64,000 nt of DNA. Origin: JALYLC01 sp963743275 (GTDB lineage: Bacteria; Actinomycetota; Thermoleophilia; Gaiellales; JALYLC01). The DNA is taken from assembly GCA_963743275.1 (NCBI GenBank), contig CAVUPB010000007.1:620001-684000 (forward strand), read 5' to 3'. Every line of letters begins with the position of its first letter. Positions within the stretch are counted from its first letter, which is position 1. Both the position numbers and the translations under genes were made by a program. Positions 33,768-42,087 of the stretch are shown in pieces. The notes under the pieces were generated by a model. It made no database searches, was not told where the DNA came from, and saw only the letters and a program-made list of their open reading frames with translations.

Positions 33768-33808
33768 CTTGATCGTTTCTTGATCATCGGGCCGGGTGTT
33801 GCTTGATG
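33768..33808 (+). promoter_or_regulatory. Phased direct repeats upstream of the SHOCT/two-component operon
   Basis: CTTGATC occurs at 33768-33774 and 33779-33785, and CTTGATG at 33802-33808. The starts are 11 and 23 bp apart, close to one and two helical turns. Direct repeats with 11-bp spacing are typical sites for OmpR/PhoB-type response regulators, and such a regulator is encoded in the operon that follows, suggesting autoregulation. Confidence 0.5.
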
Positions 33809-33850
33809 TGCGGGTCGTAGCGTCGGGGGTAACGATAGGAGGCACCCTCG

Positions 33851-34111
33851 ATGATGAACGGATATGGAACAGGCGGCGGTGGCGGCGGGTGGATCCTGAT
33901 GCTCGTCGTCTTGGTGGCGCTGATCGGGCTGGTCGTGTTCGCGATCGTCCGGCTGGCCGGTGGCGGCCGTCATGCGACCGGCGAGGACCATGCGGTACAG
34001 GCTGACCCGACGGCTCGGGATCTGCTCGACCGGCGCCTCGCGCGCGGCGAGATCGATCCGGAGACGCACAGCGCGATCGCCGAACGTCTCGCGCACGGCG
34101 CGGGGCGGTGA
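33851..34111 (+). CDS. Small membrane-anchored SHOCT-domain protein 1
   Basis: The 86-residue protein has a Gly-rich N terminus, one transmembrane helix at about residues 14-34 and a C-terminal SHOCT motif (DLLDRRLARGEIDPETH). It is preceded by an AGGAGG ribosome site. SHOCT domains are short oligomerisation or interaction modules. It is a paralogue of the protein at 34724, and its stop overlaps the cupredoxin gene (GTGA). Confidence 0.8.
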   Translation: MMNGYGTGGGGGGWILMLVVLVALIGLVVFAIVRLAGGGRHATGEDHAVQADPTARDLLDRRLARGEIDPETHSAIAERLAHGAGR

Positions 34112-34702
34112 GGGCGGTGCGCGGCAGGCTTCCCTACGTGGTGCTGCTGGTCGGCGCGCTCGTGGCGCTGATCGGCTCGGCAGCGTGGGCGGCGACCCGT
34201 GACGGTGGCCGCTCGTGGCGAGCGTCGGGTATGGCGGGCACGGCGACGTGCACGCCGCCGCGTCTCGCCGGCCCGGTCGTCGCTGTGCGGCTGATGGGAA
34301 TGAGACACGGGCGCATGATGGGTGGCTCGATGATGGGCGGCGGCGGAATGATGGGCGGCGGCGGCATGATGCGGCTGCTCGTCGACCGCACGCAGTGTCC
34401 CGGCGGGCCGCGTGTCGCTGGTGGCGCAGAATCTGGGCGGCGACGTGCACGAGCTGGTCGTGCTCCCGCTGGCCGCCGGCCATGCGGCCGGCGCGCGCGC
34501 GATCGGCGGGAATGACCGCGTGAGCGAGGCCGGCACCGTCGGCGAGGCGTCGCGGTCGTGCGGCGCCGGCGCCGGGAACGGCATCGACCCCGGCGCGACA
34601 GGCTGGGTCACACTCGACCTGAAGCCCGGGCGGTACGAGCTCGTCTGCAACTTGCCCGGCCACTACCGGGCCGGCATGTACGCCGAGCTCGACGTCGAAT
34701 AG
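34108..34702 (+). pseudogene. Sulfocyanin-like blue copper protein, frameshifted
   Basis: The first frame (from GTG 34108) encodes a signal anchor, a Cys-containing segment and a Met-rich run (MMGGSMMGGGGMMGGGGMM). It then loses homology near 34392. A second frame continues with VPAGRVSLVAQNLGGDVHEL and ends in LVCNLPGHYRAGMYAELDVE, with the Cys-His-Met type 1 copper ligands. The two parts join into one protein of about 197 residues if one extra base near 34391-34395 is removed. It would bind copper at the outer membrane face. The lesion may be a real mutation or a sequence error. Confidence 0.75.
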
Positions 34703-34723
34703 ACGAGAAAGGAGGCACCACCG

Positions 34724-34984
34724 ATGATGGACGGCTACGGCGCAGGTGGCGCCGGCTGGATCGTGATGTCGCTCATCTGGGTGGTGCTGCTGGGCACGAT
34801 CGTGGTCGTGCTCGTGCGGATCTTCCCCGGCCGCGACGATCGCCCGGCTGCGACTCCGCCGCCGGTTGCACCACCCGAGCGGCCGCTCGAGATCCTCGAC
34901 CGGCGCCTGGCGAGCGGTGAGATCGACCTCGAGACGTACGACCGGCTGCGCGAGCGCCTGGTCGAGGCGGCACGCAGTCGATGA
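34724..34984 (+). CDS. Small membrane-anchored SHOCT-domain protein 2
   Basis: The 86-residue protein has one transmembrane helix (about residues 10-33), a Pro-rich linker and a SHOCT motif (EILDRRLASGEIDLETYDRL). The ribosome site AAAGGAGG is strong. It has the same size and layout as the protein at 33851, so the pair arose by duplication around the copper protein gene. Its stop overlaps the response regulator start (ATGA). Confidence 0.8.
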   Translation: MMDGYGAGGAGWIVMSLIWVVLLGTIVVVLVRIFPGRDDRPAATPPPVAPPERPLEILDRRLASGEIDLETYDRLRERLVEAARSR

Positions 34985-35667
34985 CCGGCGGGCGGCGGGC
35001 ATTGGTGGTCGACGACGAGGAGCCGCTTGCGCGCCTCGTCGCCGGCTATCTCACCCGCGACGGGTTCTCGGTCGACGTCGTCGCCGATGGCGAGGCGGCG
35101 GTCGAGGCGGCACGGCGGCAGCGGCCGGATCTGATCGTGCTCGACCTGATGCTCCCCGGCATCGACGGAGTCGAGGCCTGCCGGCGGATCCGCACCTTCT
35201 CCGACGCGTACATCGTGATGCTGACCGCGCGCGTCGAGGAGATCGACGTGCTGGTAGGCCTCTCCGTCGGAGCCGACGACTACATCACGAAGCCGTTCTC
35301 GCCGCGCGAGCTCATTGCGCGCATTCACGCGATGCAGCGCCGGCCGCGCGCGGCGAGAGAGGGCGGCGCTCCGCTGCTCGTGATCGGCGCGCTCGAGATC
35401 GACCGCGACGCGCACGAGCTGCGGCTCGACGGCGCGCTGATCGACGCGACGCCGCTCGAGCTGGCGCTGCTGGCGGCGCTTGCCGACCAGCCGAACGTCG
35501 CCTTCACCCGTCGGCAGCTGCTCGACCGCGTCTGGGGCGAGACGTGGGTCGGTGACGAGCACGTCGTCGACGTGCACGTTGCGAACCTGCGCCGCAAACT
35601 CGGCGCCGCCGCGCCGCGCTACATCCGCACCGTGCGCGGCGTCGGCTACCGGTTCGGCGCCGGCTGA
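34981..35667 (+). CDS. OmpR/PhoB family response regulator
   Basis: The 228-residue protein has a receiver domain with the acidic pair DDEE near residue 11, phospho-acceptor Asp in LIVLDLMLPG (about residue 54), Thr in MLTARV and Lys in ITKPFSP. A C-terminal winged helix has ALLAALADQPNVAFTRRQLL and HVANLRRKLG. It should be phosphorylated by the adjacent kinase and bind direct repeats, possibly those at 33768-33808. Confidence 0.93.
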   Translation: MTGGRRALVVDDEEPLARLVAGYLTRDGFSVDVVADGEAAVEAARRQRPDLIVLDLMLPGIDGVEACRRIRTFSDAYIVMLTARVEEIDVLVGLSVGADDYITKPFSPRELIARIHAMQRRPRAAREGGAPLLVIGALEIDRDAHELRLDGALIDATPLELALLAALADQPNVAFTRRQLLDRVWGETWVGDEHVVDVHVANLRRKLGAAAPRYIRTVRGVGYRFGAG

Positions 35668-35668
35668 G

Positions 35669-36761
35669 ATGCGCCGTACGCGAACCCTCGCGGCGCGACT
35701 CGTCATCGGCCAGGCGCTCGTGATCCTTGCGGGTGCGGCTTCGCTCGGGTTCGTCGCGATCGCGATCGCACCCGGGATCTTCCACCGCCACGTCCGCGAT
35801 GCGCTCGGCAGCGTCCCCGCCGGCGAGCTCGCGCACATCGACCATGCCTTCCAGGACACGCTCCTGATCGCCCTCGGCGTCGCGATCGCCGTCGCCGCCC
35901 TCACTGCGCTTGCCATCAGCCTGTTGCTGGCAGCGCGCATCGCCGCGCCGATTCGCAGCCTCGCCGCGGCGGCCGAGCGGGTCGCCGACGGCGAGCGTGG
36001 CGTCCGCCTGTCCCTCGCCGGTGCCGACGAGCTGCGCACCGTCTCGGCTGTCGTTCAACGCGATGGCGGCGACGCTCGAGCGCGGCGAGACGCAGCGACG
36101 CGAATTCGTCAGCGACATCGCACACGAGCTGCGGACGCCGGTGGCGACGATCGACGGCTACCTCGAGGGCCTCGCCGACGGCGTCGTGGAACCCGAGCCG
36201 GCGACCTGGCAGATGCTGCGGGATCAGACCGCGCGGATGCGGCGCCTGGTCGACGACCTCGCCACCCTCGCGCGCGCGGACGAGGGCCGGATCGACCTCC
36301 GGATCGAGCGCCTCGACCTCGCAGACGTGCTCCGGCGCGCCGCCGACGCCGCGCGCGCCGTCTACGACGACAAGCACGTGCGCCTGGCGGTCGACAGCGA
36401 GTCGGCCGCACTCGACGCGGACCCGGACCGGCTCGCCGAGATCCTCGCGAACCTGCTCGCGAACGCGCTGCGCCACACGCCGGCCGGCGGCGCCGTGACG
36501 ATCACCGGCGCCAGCACGCCGGACCACGTGCGGCTCGTGGTGGAGGACACCGGCGAGGGCATCCCGGCCGACGAGCTCGATCGCGTCTTCGAGCGCCTGC
36601 ATCGCGTCGACCCCTCCCGCAGCCGCGCCACCGGCGGCAGCGGACTCGGACTCGCCATCAGCCGCGCGCTCGTCCATGCGCACGGCGGCGCGATCCGCGC
36701 CGACAGCCGTGGCGCGGGCCACGGCACCCGGATCGAGATCGACCTGCCCGCGATCCGCTGA
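35669..36761 (+). pseudogene. Sensor histidine kinase, frameshifted
   Basis: The first frame encodes two transmembrane helices (about residues 10-35 and 67-90) around a short sensor region, then a HAMP domain up to ADELRTVS. Homology then moves to the next frame with SFNAMAATLERGETQRREFV, the H-box FVSDIAHELRTPVATIDGY (phospho-acceptor His), N-box ANLLANALRHTP, DTGEGIP and GGSGLGLAISRALV. One extra base close to 36050 explains the break; without it the protein would be about 363 residues. It is either a broken kinase or a sequencing error. Confidence 0.8.
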
Positions 36762-36854
36762 GGCATCCACGACGAGCTGCGAATCCACCCGCGGCAACGC
36801 GCGCGCCCGCGTGCTCACCGAGCCTTCGCGGAAGCGCTCGCAATCGCGCCCATC

Positions 36855-37190
36855 GTGGTGCTGGCAGACTCCACGGCTATGACGCAGCCATCCTCTCCGC
36901 ATGGCGTCGACGCCACGGAACCGGGAGTGGGCACGGTTGCCTCGGGCGCGCTCGGCACGATCGCGGCGTTTCTCCCGCACGTCCTCCACCACGTTGGGCT
37001 GATCGCCGGGGCGGCCTTCGTCTCGGGCCTCGCCGGCGGGGTGGTGTTCGCGGCCGTCGGGGTCGTCGCGATGGCGCCGATCGCGCTGCGCCTGCGCCGC
37101 CGCACCGGCTCCTGGCAAGCGCCGCTTGTCGCCGTGGCGGCGTTTGGCGTGATGTTCGCGCTGATGACTGTCATCACGCACAGCATGTAG
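36855..37190 (+). CDS. Small membrane protein of unknown function
   Basis: This is a 111-residue protein from a GTG, or 103 from the ATG at 36879, which may be better. Three hydrophobic segments follow a polar N terminus: GALGTIAAFLPHVLHHVGLI, a Gly/Ala/Val-rich helix, and a last helix near the end. The LPHVLHHVG segment with three His could bind a metal or haem, but this is speculation. It follows the kinase gene by 93 bp and has no close partner. Confidence 0.55.
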   Translation: MVLADSTAMTQPSSPHGVDATEPGVGTVASGALGTIAAFLPHVLHHVGLIAGAAFVSGLAGGVVFAAVGVVAMAPIALRLRRRTGSWQAPLVAVAAFGVMFALMTVITHSM

Positions 37191-37318
37191 CGACCCCCCG
37201 GTGCGTCTCGGCCAGGGCATCTCATCGCCAGTCTGTCCGCCACTCCCGCCGAGGACGGCTGGGAATGGACACCACCCAGGGGGCGTGCCGGATTTCGGAC
37301 GTGGGTCGTCGCCGACCG
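37191..37318. other. Convergent intergenic gap with no clear feature
   Basis: The 128-bp gap lies between convergent genes. I see no strong hairpin or T-tract that would act as a terminator, and no small gene. Confidence 0.35.
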
Positions 37319-37684
37319 TCAGTAGCTGAAGACGGTCGCCGTGCCCTCCCCGATCCACTGCCAGAGGGGCGTTGCGCCGGCCAGCCGGGCGTTGCCGACG
37401 AGTCGTGCTTCGTCGAGCTTCTTCGAGTTGAAGCAGATCGGGCAGACAAGTAGCTCGCCGCCGCCCTCCGCGAACTGCGCGAAGAGGCGTGCGAGCGGCG
37501 GGCAGCCGTCGCAGGCGACCGCGTCTGCGACGTCCGTCAACGCGAGCCGGACAGCCTCCTTGGAGAGGAACATCGCGACCTGCCGGCCCTGCTCGAGTGC
37601 GCCGCCGGCGACGAGGAAGGCGACGGTCACGCGCTCGGCGTCCTCCAATCCGGTCGAGAGATTGATCACGGCCTTGTCTGCCAT
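37319..37684 (-). CDS. DsrE-family sulfur-relay-like protein
   Basis: The 121-residue protein has the DsrE/DsrF-like fold pattern: a start with AVINLSTGLEDAERV, an alternation of strands and helices, and two Cys-containing motifs, CDGCPPL and CPICFNSKKL. Such proteins carry persulfide sulfur on Cys. It begins 23 bp after the end of the methyltransferase reading frame if the UGA in that gene is read through, which makes the two an operon. A GAGG ribosome site is present. Confidence 0.75.
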   Translation of the reverse strand: MADKAVINLSTGLEDAERVTVAFLVAGGALEQGRQVAMFLSKEAVRLALTDVADAVACDGCPPLARLFAQFAEGGGELLVCPICFNSKKLDEARLVGNARLAGATPLWQWIGEGTATVFSY

Positions 37685-37707
37685 CGCGTCCTCGGCTTTC
37701 TGTTGTG

Positions 37708-38499
37708 TCAGGCGGGTGGCCTGAACGCTTTGACTGTCGTTCCGTGGGCTCCGAAGCTGCGTGCCTTCTCGCGCGTGTCGGCGAACGAAGAGCGCGCGTA
37801 GGTGTCGATCAGGTTGCCGGTCTCGATGCGCTCGAAGCCGTGATGCGCGAGCCGGTCGGCGTACTCTGCTTCCAGCAGAGCGCCGGCGATTCAACCGGTC
37901 CAGAGGTCGATGTTGCGCCGGCCTTCCTCGCTCACCGGACGCTGGATGGTGACGTCCGCGAGCTGCATGCGGCCGCCCGGGCGCAGCACGCGATAGAGCT
38001 CGGCGAAGACGGCGTCCTTGTCGGGGATGAGGTCGATCACGCCGTTGGAGATGACGACGTCGATCGACGAGCTCTCGAACGGGAGCGACTCGGCCTCGCC
38101 CTGCACGAAACGCACGTTGTCCGCGCCGAGCTCACCAGCCGCGCGCCGGGCGCGCTCGAGCATGCCGGGCGTCATGTCGATACCGGTCACCGAGCCCTCG
38201 GCGCCGACCATCTGGGCCGCGACGAGGCTGTCGGTGCCGGCGCCCGATCCCAGGTCGAGCACGTGCTCGCCGGGGGCGAGGTGGCCGAGCGAGAACGGGT
38301 TCGCCACGCCGGCGAACGACTCGCACGCCGTCTCGGGTACGCGCGCGAGCAGATCTGCGGGGTAGGCGAGATCCTGCGCCCACGCGCGTCCGGTCGGGAA
38401 GATGAACGCGCGCTCGGGCTCACGGGAGACGGCCGTGTAGGTCTTGGCGATCTCCGCCTTCAGCTGGTCGACGTCGAGTCCAACCACCTTCGACTGCAT
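37708..38499 (-). CDS. SAM-dependent methyltransferase with an in-frame UGA, candidate selenoprotein
   Basis: The ATG at 38499 has a GGAG ribosome site. Residues 1-202 are a class I methyltransferase: LDLGSGAGTDSLVA (motif I), IDMTPGMLERA (motif II), VISNGVIDLIPDK and VLRPGGRMQLADVT. A UGA at 37893-37891 follows NIDLWTG. The same frame then encodes 60 more residues (IAGALLEAEYADRLAHHGFE onward), which complete the normal C-terminal part and stop at 37708. The total is 263 residues with Sec at position 203, where relatives may have Cys. A stem-loop fitting a bacterial SECIS follows directly. The fold resembles the ArsM-type methyltransferases. The alternative is a nonsense mutation. Confidence 0.72.
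37858..37884 (-). promoter_or_regulatory. Candidate bacterial SECIS hairpin
   Basis: In the mRNA the stem starts six bases after UGA: GGCG, then CTCTGC, loop TGGAA, GCAGAG, a two-base bulge TA and CGCC. That gives ten pairs. The apical loop has G as its second base, 18 nt after the UGA, matching the general rule for bacterial SECIS elements (a short loop with G among its first two bases, 16-37 nt from UGA). Confidence 0.65.
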
Positions 38500-38582
38500 G
38501 TCCGTCTCCTCGGTTTCCTCGCGGCGCGATGGAACGACGCGCCATGCATCAGGCCGGGCTGGGCGAGTATCGCACTTGCCTT

Positions 38583-38606
38583 TCAAGAACTCAAGCGATA
38601 ACTTGA
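38583..38606. promoter_or_regulatory. Operator-like repeats between methyltransferase and ArsR-rhodanese genes
   Basis: TCAAG-CGATAA-CTTGA (38591-38606) is an inverted repeat, with another TCAAG at 38583-38587. It sits 20 bp before the regulator start, in the 127-bp region shared with the divergent methyltransferase gene. This is the place and form expected for an ArsR-family operator acting on both directions. Confidence 0.55.
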
Positions 38607-38626
38607 ACTCATGGGGGAGGTCTCGG

Positions 38627-39292
38627 ATGGCTGACCGGGTTGCCAAGGATTCGCTCTTCGCAGCGTTCGCCTCGGTGGCGAAGGCTCTCGGCAACGGCCG
38701 CCGCGCGGAGATCGTGGACGTGCTGGCGCAGGGAGAGAGGCCGGTCGATGAGCTGGCCGCGGAGATCGGGCAGAGCGTCGCGAACACCTCGCAGCATCTG
38801 CAGGTGCTCGCGCATGCCGGGCTCGTGCAGAGCCGCCGTGACGGCACGCGTGTCTTCTACCGGCCGGCCGGCGAGAGCGTCGTGGATCTGTGGTCGGCGG
38901 TGAGGGACGTGGCCGCCGAGCATGTCGCGCGCGTCGAGGTGCTGGCCGAGGCCTATCTCGGCGACCGCTCCGAGGTCGAGAGCGTGAGCATGGAGGAGCT
39001 GGCCGCGCGGCTGACCGAAGGCAGTGTCGTCGTGCTCGATGTGCGACCCCGTGCCGAATACCGCGCCGGGCACCTGCGCGACGCCGTCTCGGCGCCGATC
39101 GACGAGCTGCCCGACCTGCTGGACGATTTGCCTGGCGGGGCGGAGGTCGTGGCCTACTGCCGCGGGCCGTATTGCGTGTACGCCGACGACGCCGTGCGGC
39201 TCTTGCGCGCTCGCGGCCGCGCCGCAAGCCGCCTCGACGTCGGATTCCCCGAGTGGCAGCGCGCCGGGCTTCCGGTCGCGCTCGCCGGCTGA
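38627..39292 (+). CDS. ArsR family regulator fused to a rhodanese domain
   Basis: The 221-residue protein starts after a GGGGGAGG ribosome site. Residues 1-95 are an ArsR winged helix (FASVAKALGNGRRAEIVDVL, then SVANTSQHLQVLAHAGLVQS and the wing RRDGTRVFYRP). Residues 115-221 are a rhodanese domain (VVLDVRPRAEYRAGHL) with the active loop CRGPYC. The catalytic Cys could take a persulfide, so the protein may sense reactive sulfur or oxyanions directly. It is the first gene of a rightward operon with a persulfide-dioxygenase-like gene and an MFS pump. Confidence 0.87.
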   Translation: MADRVAKDSLFAAFASVAKALGNGRRAEIVDVLAQGERPVDELAAEIGQSVANTSQHLQVLAHAGLVQSRRDGTRVFYRPAGESVVDLWSAVRDVAAEHVARVEVLAEAYLGDRSEVESVSMEELAARLTEGSVVVLDVRPRAEYRAGHLRDAVSAPIDELPDLLDDLPGGAEVVAYCRGPYCVYADDAVRLLRARGRAASRLDVGFPEWQRAGLPVALAG

Positions 39293-39306
39293 CCAGGAGG
39301 ACACCG

Positions 39307-40062
39307 ATGCTGCTCCGCCTCTTCCACCACGACGCCACGGCCTGCGCGAGCTACCTGTTCGGCTGCACGACGCATGACATGCTGGCCGTGGTCGACCCGC
39401 ACGCCGATCTCGTCGACGCCTACATCGAGGCGGCCGAGCGCGCCGGCTCGCCGATCGTGGCCGTGTTCGAGACGCACGTGCAGGCCGATCACGTCTCCGG
39501 TCTCCCCGGACTCGTGGCACGCACCGGCGCGACCGCCTATCTCCCCGCCGGCGCGGGCGTCGTGTTCGCGCACGAACCGCTCGGCGGTGGGCAGCGGGTC
39601 GAGCTCGGAAACACGATCGTGACGGCAATTGCCACACCCGGCCACGCCCCGGCCCACCATGCCTACGCGGTCGCCGACCGGCGCCGCGGCACGGACGAGC
39701 CGTGGCTGGTGTTCACCGGCGACTCGCTGCTGATCGGCGACGTCGGCCGGCCCGACCTGCACGTCGCCGGCGACGCCCTCGGCCAGGCGAGGCTCATGCA
39801 CGCCTCGTTGCAGCGGCTGCTCGAACTGCGCGACCACGTGGTCGTGCTGCCAAGCCACTACGCAGGGTCGGTCTGTGGTCGCGGCCTCTCGGGCAACCCC
39901 GTCAGCTCGATCGGCTTCGAGCGCGTCCACAACACGATGCTCGGCTACGACGACCCGGAAGCGTTCGCCACCGCGCTGGTCGCCGACACCCCACCGCGGC
40001 CGGTTGAGCAGGAGCGGATCGTCGCAGCCAACCGGCGCGGCGAGGCGCTCGCCTCGGCGTGA
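39307..40062 (+). CDS. Metallo-beta-lactamase fold hydrolase, persulfide dioxygenase-like
   Basis: The 251-residue protein has an AGGAGG ribosome site. ETHVQADHVSG gives the THxxxDH metal motif, followed by a His in ATPGHAPAHHAY and GDSLLIGDVGRPDL, the segment typical of ETHE1-like persulfide dioxygenases. These oxidise glutathione or other persulfides to sulfite using one iron. The linked rhodanese regulator fits that role. Other glyoxalase-II-like activities are possible. Confidence 0.82.
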   Translation: MLLRLFHHDATACASYLFGCTTHDMLAVVDPHADLVDAYIEAAERAGSPIVAVFETHVQADHVSGLPGLVARTGATAYLPAGAGVVFAHEPLGGGQRVELGNTIVTAIATPGHAPAHHAYAVADRRRGTDEPWLVFTGDSLLIGDVGRPDLHVAGDALGQARLMHASLQRLLELRDHVVVLPSHYAGSVCGRGLSGNPVSSIGFERVHNTMLGYDDPEAFATALVADTPPRPVEQERIVAANRRGEALASA

Positions 40063-41324
40063 CCGCCGTCCGGCTGGGGCTGCGCGAGAACGCCCCGCAG
40101 TTCGCGCTGCTGGTCGGCCTGAACGCGCTCGTCGGCGCAATGGTCGGGCTCGAGCGGAGCGTCCTCCCGCTGATCGGCCAGCGCGACTTCGGCCTCACCT
40201 CCAAGGCGGCCATCCTGGCCTTCGTACTCGCCTTCGGCGTTGCGAAGGCCTGCACCAACCTCGCCGCCGGAAGCCTCGCCGAGCGCCTCGGCAGGAAGCG
40301 CCTGCTCGTGATCGGCTGGCTCGTCGCGCTGCCCGTGCCGGTCATGATCGGGCTTGCGCCATCCTGGAGCTTCGTGGTCGCCGCCAACGTGCTGCTCGGC
40401 ATCAACCAGGGCCTGGCCTGGTCCATGACCGTGGTGATGAAGATCGACCTCGCCGGCCCTGCCCGGCGCGGCCTGGCGCTCGGTCTCAACGAGGCCGCCG
40501 GCTATCTCGGCGTGGCCGCCTCGGCGTTCATCACGGGCGCGCTCGCGGCGAGCTACGCGCCCCGCACGGTCGTCTGGGTCGGAGCCGCGATCATCGCGGG
40601 CATCGGGCTGGTGGCCGCGCTGGTGTTCGTGCGTGACACCGGCGCGCACGTCGCGCTCGAGCAGCAGGCTCACGCGCACCGCGCACACGAGGCGCCGCAC
40701 ACTCTGCGCAGTGCCTTCGGGCACGCCACGCTGCGCGACCCGGTGTTGCGGGCCTGCAGCCAGGCGGGGCTCGTCAACAACCTCAACGACGCGCTGGCCT
40801 GGGGCCTCGCCCCGCTCTACCTCGCGGCGCATGGCGCGAGCGTCCGTCAGATCGCGATCGTCGCCGCGGCCTACCCGGTCGTCTGGGGCGCCGGCCAGCT
40901 CCTCACCGGCTGGGCCTCCGACCATCTCGGCCGCAAGCCGCTGATCGCCGCCGGCATGCTGGTCCAGGCGGCCGCACTCGTTCTGCTCGTCGCCGGCTCG
41001 GGCGCGTTCGCGCCCTCGTTCGTCGCGGCGATCGGACTCGGCGCCGGCACCGCGATGGTCTACCCGACGCTGATCGCGGCGGTCTCCGACTCCACGCAGC
41101 CTCGCGACCGAGCCCGCATCGTCGGCGTCTACCGCTTCTGGCGTGACGCCGGATTCGCGATCGGCGCCCTGATCGCCGGCATCGGCGCCGACCTCACGTC
41201 GCCCGCCGCCGCGATCATCATCGTCGCGGCCCTCACCGCCTCGAGCGGCCTCGTCGTCGCCGCCACCCGCTGGCAGACGAGTCCACCGCAGCCTGTTGCG
41301 GCCGGCGCCGCCGCCGACGCGTGA
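40059..41324 (+). CDS. MFS transporter
   Basis: The 421-residue protein has about twelve transmembrane helices and the MFS loop signatures GSLAERLGRKR after helix 2 and GWASDHLGRKP after helix 8. A His-rich central loop (QAHAHRAHEAPH) could bind metal. It overlaps the hydrolase gene (GTGA) and so belongs to the ArsR-rhodanese operon; sulfite, thiosulfate or a metalloid compound are plausible cargos, but none is shown by sequence. Confidence 0.82.
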   Translation: MTAVRLGLRENAPQFALLVGLNALVGAMVGLERSVLPLIGQRDFGLTSKAAILAFVLAFGVAKACTNLAAGSLAERLGRKRLLVIGWLVALPVPVMIGLAPSWSFVVAANVLLGINQGLAWSMTVVMKIDLAGPARRGLALGLNEAAGYLGVAASAFITGALAASYAPRTVVWVGAAIIAGIGLVAALVFVRDTGAHVALEQQAHAHRAHEAPHTLRSAFGHATLRDPVLRACSQAGLVNNLNDALAWGLAPLYLAAHGASVRQIAIVAAAYPVVWGAGQLLTGWASDHLGRKPLIAAGMLVQAAALVLLVAGSGAFAPSFVAAIGLGAGTAMVYPTLIAAVSDSTQPRDRARIVGVYRFWRDAGFAIGALIAGIGADLTSPAAAIIIVAALTASSGLVVAATRWQTSPPQPVAAGAAADA

Positions 41325-41403
41325 GCACGCACGCCGGGCCCGGGCCCGACCTGCCGTTGGCGCCGCCTCCGACGCTGTCGCCGGGATGACGACCGTGCGC
41401 ACG

Positions 41404-42087
41404 TCACCGCTCGGTGCAGCAGGCGTCTTCGCGCGCGGAGAGCGGCGCGCAGCAGGCGTCCTCCTCGCCGCGCCAGCCGGCGAGGCCTTCGCGCAGGGCG
41501 ACCGCGGCGACCGCGAGGCCTGCGATGGGATCGGCCCACCACCAGCCGAGGAGTGCATTCGCTCCGAGGCCCGCCAGGAGCGCGACCGAGAGGTAGGCGC
41601 AGAGCATCGTCTGCTTGCTCTCGCTCTCGGCGGCGCGCGATCCGAGCTCGCGTGCGACGCGCGTCTTTGCGTGGGCGAGGAGCGGCATCGTGACAGCGGT
41701 GAAGGCGGCGAGCGCGATGCCGGGCCGGCTCGCGGAGGGTTCGGCGGCGGTGATCAGCGTTCGCCCGGCTTCGACGACGACATACGCGGTGAGGACGAAG
41801 AAGCTGGTCGCGATGAGCCTGCGAGCCCGCTGCTCGGATGCGGCGGCCAGCGCGCGCTGGCCGCTGAAGAGCCACGCCAGCACGAGGCCTGCGCCGGCTT
41901 CGATCAGGCTGTCGGCGCCGAAGGCGATGAGCGCGATGGAGCCGGCCGCGATGCCGGCAGCGAGCGCGATGGCGAATTCGATCAGGTGCCACGCGATCGC
42001 TCCCCACGCGATCAGGCGGCCACGCCTGAGCCAGCGCTCGCGCTCCGGCGACCTCGCGACGACGAGCAGCGGCGGGTGCACGCTCAC
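41404..42087 (-). CDS. CDF-like cation transporter
   Basis: The 227-residue protein, from the GTG overlapping the ArsR stop, has five to six transmembrane helices. IALIAFGADSLIEAGAGLVL and LLGWWWADPIAGLAV carry Asp/Glu residues placed like the metal site of cation diffusion facilitators. The C-terminal tail has two Cys pairs (DACCAPL, DACCTER) that probably bind metal. It should export a divalent metal under control of the adjacent CadC-like ArsR. It is shorter than classical CDF proteins. Confidence 0.75.
   Translation of the reverse strand: MSVHPPLLVVARSPERERWLRRGRLIAWGAIAWHLIEFAIALAAGIAAGSIALIAFGADSLIEAGAGLVLAWLFSGQRALAAASEQRARRLIATSFFVLTAYVVVEAGRTLITAAEPSASRPGIALAAFTAVTMPLLAHAKTRVARELGSRAAESESKQTMLCAYLSVALLAGLGANALLGWWWADPIAGLAVAAVALREGLAGWRGEEDACCAPLSAREDACCTER

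Noticed and set aside
34108..34515. A 135-residue Met-rich protein as a complete gene
   Set aside because: After about residue 95 the frame gives low-complexity Arg/Gly/Ala sequence, whereas the next frame continues the copper-protein homology; a frameshift explains it better.
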